A DNA stretch of 64,000 nucleotides from Aeromicrobium sp. Leaf350. Lineage in GTDB: Bacteria; Actinomycetota; Actinomycetes; Propionibacteriales; Nocardioidaceae. A program made the translations under genes and the position numbers. Below are positions 61,415 through 64,000 of this stretch, piece after piece (the first letter of the stretch is position 1; each line of letters starts with the position of its first letter). The stretch lies in NCBI RefSeq assembly GCF_916858655.1, contig NZ_CAKASL010000001.1, forward strand, positions 1,488,001-1,552,000, written 5' to 3'. Below the pieces are notes generated by a model that was not told the DNA's origin, searched no databases, and was given only the letters and a program-made list of their open reading frames with translations.

Positions 61415-61642
61415 CTAGCTCGACTGCACCGCGAGGACGACGGTCAGCACCCCGACGGAAGCCGTCATCACGACCATCGCGATACGCATCCGTCGGGCTT
61501 GGATCGCGAGGAAGTCATCGCTCGCGTCAAGACGCGCCAGGGCCCGCATGCCCCGGAAGAGGCTCTCCCCGTACCGAAAGAACGCGGCGGTGAACAACGA
61601 CAGGATGACGACTGGTGCGACCCATCCCAGGGTCTCGAGCAT
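61415..61642 (-). CDS. Small membrane protein
   Basis: 75 residues with an N-terminal (LGWVAPVVILSLFTAAFF) and a C-terminal (MVVMTASVGVLTVVLAV) hydrophobic segment separated by a charged helix. TAGAGT (61655..61650, minus strand) ends 7 nt before the ATG. Divergent from a similar small membrane protein. Family unknown; codon use is less GC-rich than core genes. Confidence 0.65.
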   Translation of the reverse strand: MLETLGWVAPVVILSLFTAAFFRYGESLFRGMRALARLDASDDFLAIQARRMRIAMVVMTASVGVLTVVLAVQSS

Positions 61643-61728
61643 GGACGGAACTCTAGTCTCAAGTGGTGAGCTGAATAGCCGACCGTTCTCCAGATCGACG
61701 CCCCGATCTCTGGGCCTAAACTCCAGCC

Positions 61729-61974
61729 GTGGCTGAATCCGACCTCTCCCAGTTCCGCCAGAAGCTGTCTCCGCATCGCAAGCAGTTCGGGCAGTCCTTC
61801 TACATCTCCATCTTCGTCAGCGTCGGGACGGCCATCATCGGGACCGAGGTGGGAACGAGCAGGATGCCGATCTGGCACGTATTACAGGTCTTCTTGGTCG
61901 TGGCCACATTGACGTTCGGCGTCCTCTGGCTCTTCAGTGTCCGCTGGAAGGACAGCGAACCTGACCCGTCCTGA
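61729..61974 (+). CDS. Small two-helix membrane protein
   Basis: 81 residues. A charged N-terminus (FRQKLSPHRKQFGQSF) precedes two hydrophobic segments and an acidic tail. TAAACT (61717-61722) ends 6 nt before the GTG, a good leaderless promoter. A hairpin at 61984 follows the stop. No family recognised. Confidence 0.65.
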   Translation: MAESDLSQFRQKLSPHRKQFGQSFYISIFVSVGTAIIGTEVGTSRMPIWHVLQVFLVVATLTFGVLWLFSVRWKDSEPDPS

Positions 61975-61983
61975 CCACGGGAG

Positions 61984-62006
61984 AGCCCCGGCGTGGCGTC
62001 GGGGCT
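61984..62006 (+). terminator. Hairpin terminator
   Basis: AGCCCCG (61984-61990) pairs with CGGGGCT (62000-62006), followed by TCGACT. It lies 10 nt after the small membrane gene. Confidence 0.7.
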
Positions 62007-62087
62007 TCGACTGCTCGAACGAACCAGGCCGGTGCTGAGAGGATGGGGCCGGGCAATCGTTCGGCGTTCACCGATTACCCTCCGCTC

Positions 62088-62423
62088 ATGCAGTTCTTCC
62101 ACGTGTCCTCGGTGGGCAACCGTGCCTCCATCGAGTCGTACGGGCTCGATTGGACCTTGATGAACACGGCCCCGGGTATCGCCGGGAGTGCTTCGTCGGA
62201 GGTTGAGGGGTGCTTCCTGTGCCGTGACTTCGAAGTCGAGTGGTTCGCGAACGTCATCAACAACACCGGCGGTGCCGTTGACGTGTGGTTGGTGGACAGA
62301 GTCAACGCCGATGAGCTGCTTCCGGATCCGGATGGAAGCGGGCATCTTTACTGGCCAGGCCGGATCCCTTGCGATCGGCTCACTCTCGTGCGGACTGTCG
62401 ACGCTCATCAGCAGACTGACTAG
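62088..62423 (+). CDS. Short protein, possible ADP-ribosyltransferase-like fold
   Basis: 111 residues from the ATG at 62088, chosen because TACCCT (62076-62081) ends 6 nt upstream. The opening FFHVSSVGNRASIESYGLDW resembles the His-containing first strand and following helix of RNA 2'-phosphotransferase/DarT-like folds (H-x-S/T..N-x-x-S-I-x-x-x-G-L). GCFLCRDFEVEWFAN and VDVWLVDRVNADEL follow. No membrane segment. Codon use is lower in GC than core genes. Function not established. Confidence 0.6.
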   Translation: MQFFHVSSVGNRASIESYGLDWTLMNTAPGIAGSASSEVEGCFLCRDFEVEWFANVINNTGGAVDVWLVDRVNADELLPDPDGSGHLYWPGRIPCDRLTLVRTVDAHQQTD

Positions 62424-62439
62424 GTGCATCGAAGAGGAG

Positions 62440-62449
62440 CCCCCCCCCC
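62440..62449 (+). other. Homopolymer of ten C
   Basis: A run of ten C residues, 17 nt after the preceding stop codon, in an otherwise unremarkable gap before tRNA-Ala. It may be a sequencing-sensitive site. The gap (62424-62509) has no gene. Confidence 0.7.
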
Positions 62450-62509
62450 GACGGGTCCTCGGAGATGAGGTCGACGAGCGACAGCGCTCGGAATCTCAGA
62501 TGGAGCTGG

Positions 62510-62585
62510 TGGTGGAGCCTAGGGGACTCGAACCCCTAACCCCCTGCTTGCAAAGCAGGTGCGCTACCAATTGCGCCAAGGCCCC
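62510..62585 (-). tRNA. tRNA-Ala (UGC)
   Basis: Acceptor GGGGCCT/AGGCTCC, discriminator A, encoded CCA, anticodon loop TTTGCAA giving UGC, and GGTTCGAGTCC T-arm. It sits in the usual gyrA-proximal tRNA pair. Confidence 0.97.
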
Positions 62586-62609
62586 GTGGTGGGTCGAACG
62601 CTACCGCGA

Positions 62610-62720
62610 TCAGACCCGGTCGGTGGTCTTCGACCACGGATCGTCGGCGGGACGACGGCCGCGGGCGATGGCCCAGGCCACGCCGGCGACGGTGAATCCG
62701 ACGGCCAGGATCTTCTTCAT
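62610..62720 (-). CDS. DLW-39 family micropeptide
   Basis: 36 residues: MKKILAVGFTVAGVAWAIAR followed by GRRPADDPWSKTTDRV. One hydrophobic segment and a polar tail containing DPW, matching the DLW-39 family normally found between tRNA-Ile and tRNA-Ala next to gyrA. GGAGG lies 5 nt before the ATG. Function unknown. Confidence 0.85.
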   Translation of the reverse strand: MKKILAVGFTVAGVAWAIARGRRPADDPWSKTTDRV

Positions 62721-62744
62721 GCCGACCTCCAGACGAAGGTGTGG

Positions 62745-62822
62745 TGGTGGGCCCAGCTGGACTTGAACCAGCGACCTCTTCCTTATCAGGGAAGCGCTCT
62801 AACCGAGCTGAGCTATGGGCCC
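62745..62822 (-). tRNA. tRNA-Ile (GAU)
   Basis: Acceptor GGGCCCA/TGGGCCC, encoded CCA, anticodon loop CTGATAA giving GAU, and GGTTCAAGTCC T-arm. Confidence 0.97.
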
Positions 62823-62871
62823 GTAACAGCGATGAACTCTATCCCACGAGCACCGCCGCGAACGAATCGGG

Positions 62872-63651
62872 TCAGCCCCGATCGCGGAACGTGACCTGCA
62901 CGCCGCCGACGAGATGGGTCGCCGCGTTGTAGAGCCGCGCCCCGATCGCTGCCAGCGCCGTCATGAGCACGACGTTGATGACCGAGAGCACCAGCGTGAG
63001 TCCGACGACGCGACCGAAGCCGAGATAGTTCTCGACGTCGAACGTGCCGTCTTCGCTGCTGAGCACCGAGTTCACGGTGTCGTTGAGGTTGTCCCAGACG
63101 CCCGTGACGTTCAGGACGACCCAGAACACCGTGACCGCGACGACCGCCACGATCATGAGGGCCGTCGAGATCACGAACGCGAGCTGCGTGACCGACCACG
63201 GGTCGACGTGCACCAGGCTGAGACGCGCCTGCCGGGTGACCGACGACTCGGGGCTCGACTGCGGCATGACGGGCTCCTGCTTCGGCTCGACCGGCTCGTC
63301 GGTGACCCGCGGGAAGACCGAGGTCGAGGCCGGGTCGCCCGCGACGGTGCGGGCGTAGTCGGCCGCCGTCATCGGCCGGCTCGGCGGCGTGGTCGAGGTC
63401 GAGGTCGAGGACGTCTGGTCGTTGCGCGCCGACGACGAGGTGGTGGCGGTCTTCTTCGCCGCCGGCTTCCGGGCCGGTGCCTTCTTCGCCGCGGTCTTCT
63501 GCGGCGACTTCTGGGCCGGCTTGGAGACCGCGCGGTCGGGCGTCACGTCGTCCGCCGGCGGGTCGTCGGCGGGCGGGTTCTCGTCGCGGGACGCACCGTT
63601 GCCGGTGGTCGGGGGACGGGGCACGGGGCCGGGCTCCTGGTCCTCGCTCAC
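62872..63651 (-). CDS. DUF3566 transmembrane protein
   Basis: 259 residues. A long polar, Lys/Ala/Pro/Thr-rich N-terminal region (about 1-140) is followed by the DUF3566 domain: LSLVHVDPWSVTQLAFVIS, a membrane helix, VLNVTGVWDNLND, then FGRVVGLTLVLSVINVVLMTAL. Widely conserved directly after gyrA in actinobacteria; function unknown, possibly linked to cell envelope or division. The GTG start overlaps the gyrA stop by 4 nt. Confidence 0.93.
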   Translation of the reverse strand: MSEDQEPGPVPRPPTTGNGASRDENPPADDPPADDVTPDRAVSKPAQKSPQKTAAKKAPARKPAAKKTATTSSSARNDQTSSTSTSTTPPSRPMTAADYARTVAGDPASTSVFPRVTDEPVEPKQEPVMPQSSPESSVTRQARLSLVHVDPWSVTQLAFVISTALMIVAVVAVTVFWVVLNVTGVWDNLNDTVNSVLSSEDGTFDVENYLGFGRVVGLTLVLSVINVVLMTALAAIGARLYNAATHLVGGVQVTFRDRG

Positions 63652-64000
63652 GCCTCTGCCTCACCCTCCGTCGACTCGGGCGACTCCTCGTCACCCTCCG
63701 TGGCCACCGGCTCCGCGTTGCGCGCAATCGTGACGACTCGGTCGTCACCCTTGAACTTCACGAAGCTGACTCCCATCGTGCCACGGCCCGTGGGATTCAC
63801 GCCGGAGACGAGGCTACGGGTGATCTGGCCATTCGACGTCACACTGATGACGTCGTCGGTGTCGCGGAGCACCAGACCGCCGACGAGCTCGCCGCGCGTC
63901 TCGCTGATCTGCATCGCCTTGATGCCGATGCCGCCGCGGCCCTGGAGCCGGTACTCGCCGACGAACGTCTTCTTGGCGAAGCCGCCGTCGGTGACGGTGA
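63648..64000 (-). CDS. gyrA: DNA gyrase subunit A, C-terminal part
   Basis: The last ~117 codons are in the window. The beta-pinwheel blades read TVTDGGFAKKTFVGEYRLQG, IGIKAMQI, GQITRSLVSGVNPTGRGTMG and VRTVTIARNAEP-like ends, typical of GyrA; an acidic tail finishes the protein. The rest lies beyond the right edge. Its position marks the origin-proximal region. Confidence 0.95.
   Translation of the reverse strand, partial: TVTDGGFAKKTFVGEYRLQGRGGIGIKAMQISETRGELVGGLVLRDTDDVISVTSNGQITRSLVSGVNPTGRGTMGVSFVKFKGDDRVVTIARNAEPVATEGDEESPESTEGEAEA

Overview
The window is a gene-dense, high-GC stretch of an actinomycete chromosome close to the replication origin. The right end holds the 3' end of gyrA followed by a DUF3566 membrane protein, tRNA-Ile, a DLW-39 peptide and tRNA-Ala. 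Further left come ppiA, a rhomboid protease, crgA, a DUF881 protein and the pknB-pbpA-rodA-pstP-fhaB-fhaA division/kinase operon next to tRNA-Leu. This order, with a WhiB-like protein, the proteasome activator Bpa and a DtxR/IdeR-type iron box, points to Actinomycetota, most likely Nocardioidaceae (an Aeromicrobium- or Nocardioides-like organism; inference from gene content and protein style only).

Layout. 1-8.2 kb: tRNA-Ser, nitrilase-type hydrolase, quinone oxidoreductase, Bpa, a WhiB-HTH fusion, serS with a HAD phosphatase, and a winged-helix/SRPBCC operon. 8.2-16.5 kb: PAP2-lipid kinase fusion, GH65 glycosidase/phosphorylase with beta-phosphoglucomutase, arginine deiminase, nitroreductase, SDR. 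16.5-19.6 kb: iron-siderophore ABC importer under an iron box. 19.7-29.6 kb: fatty-acid/acyl-CoA catabolism (fadB-like, thiolase, MerR regulator, FMN oxidase, acyl-CoA dehydrogenase, CoA transferase, hydrolase), interrupted by a small low-GC patch with a secreted Cys-containing protein. 29.6-35.7 kb: MFS exporter with TetR, GDPD, crotonase, a degenerate B12-sensor-like MerR protein. 35.8-48.2 kb: division/peptidoglycan core, rhomboid, cyclophilin, SURF1. 48-56 kb: glyA, NarL-type regulator, a likely C-rich small RNA, dTDP-rhamnose genes, and a secreted VanY peptidase with an eightfold repeat. 56-59.8 kb: arsenic resistance. 59.8-62.5 kb: amino-acid permease and small accessory ORFs.

Two features run through the whole window. 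First, many genes have a TANNNT-like -10 box ending 6-7 nt before ATG or GTG, so their mRNAs are probably leaderless; I used this to choose starts. Second, intergenic regions, especially between converging genes, carry at least three families of short repeated palindromes: hairpins ending in AGATGTG/CACATCT, a repeat beginning TGAGGTGCG, and a TTACAC..GTGTA palindrome followed by a CTCC/GGAG hairpin.

The most noteworthy items are the hairpin families, a 19-bp operator shared by a MerR gene and two acyl-CoA promoters, the WhiB-HTH fusion, a tandemly duplicated CrgA, the eight-repeat VanY protein, the C-rich ncRNA, and a short ADP-ribosyltransferase-like ORF. All functional calls come from reading the sequence without database searches.
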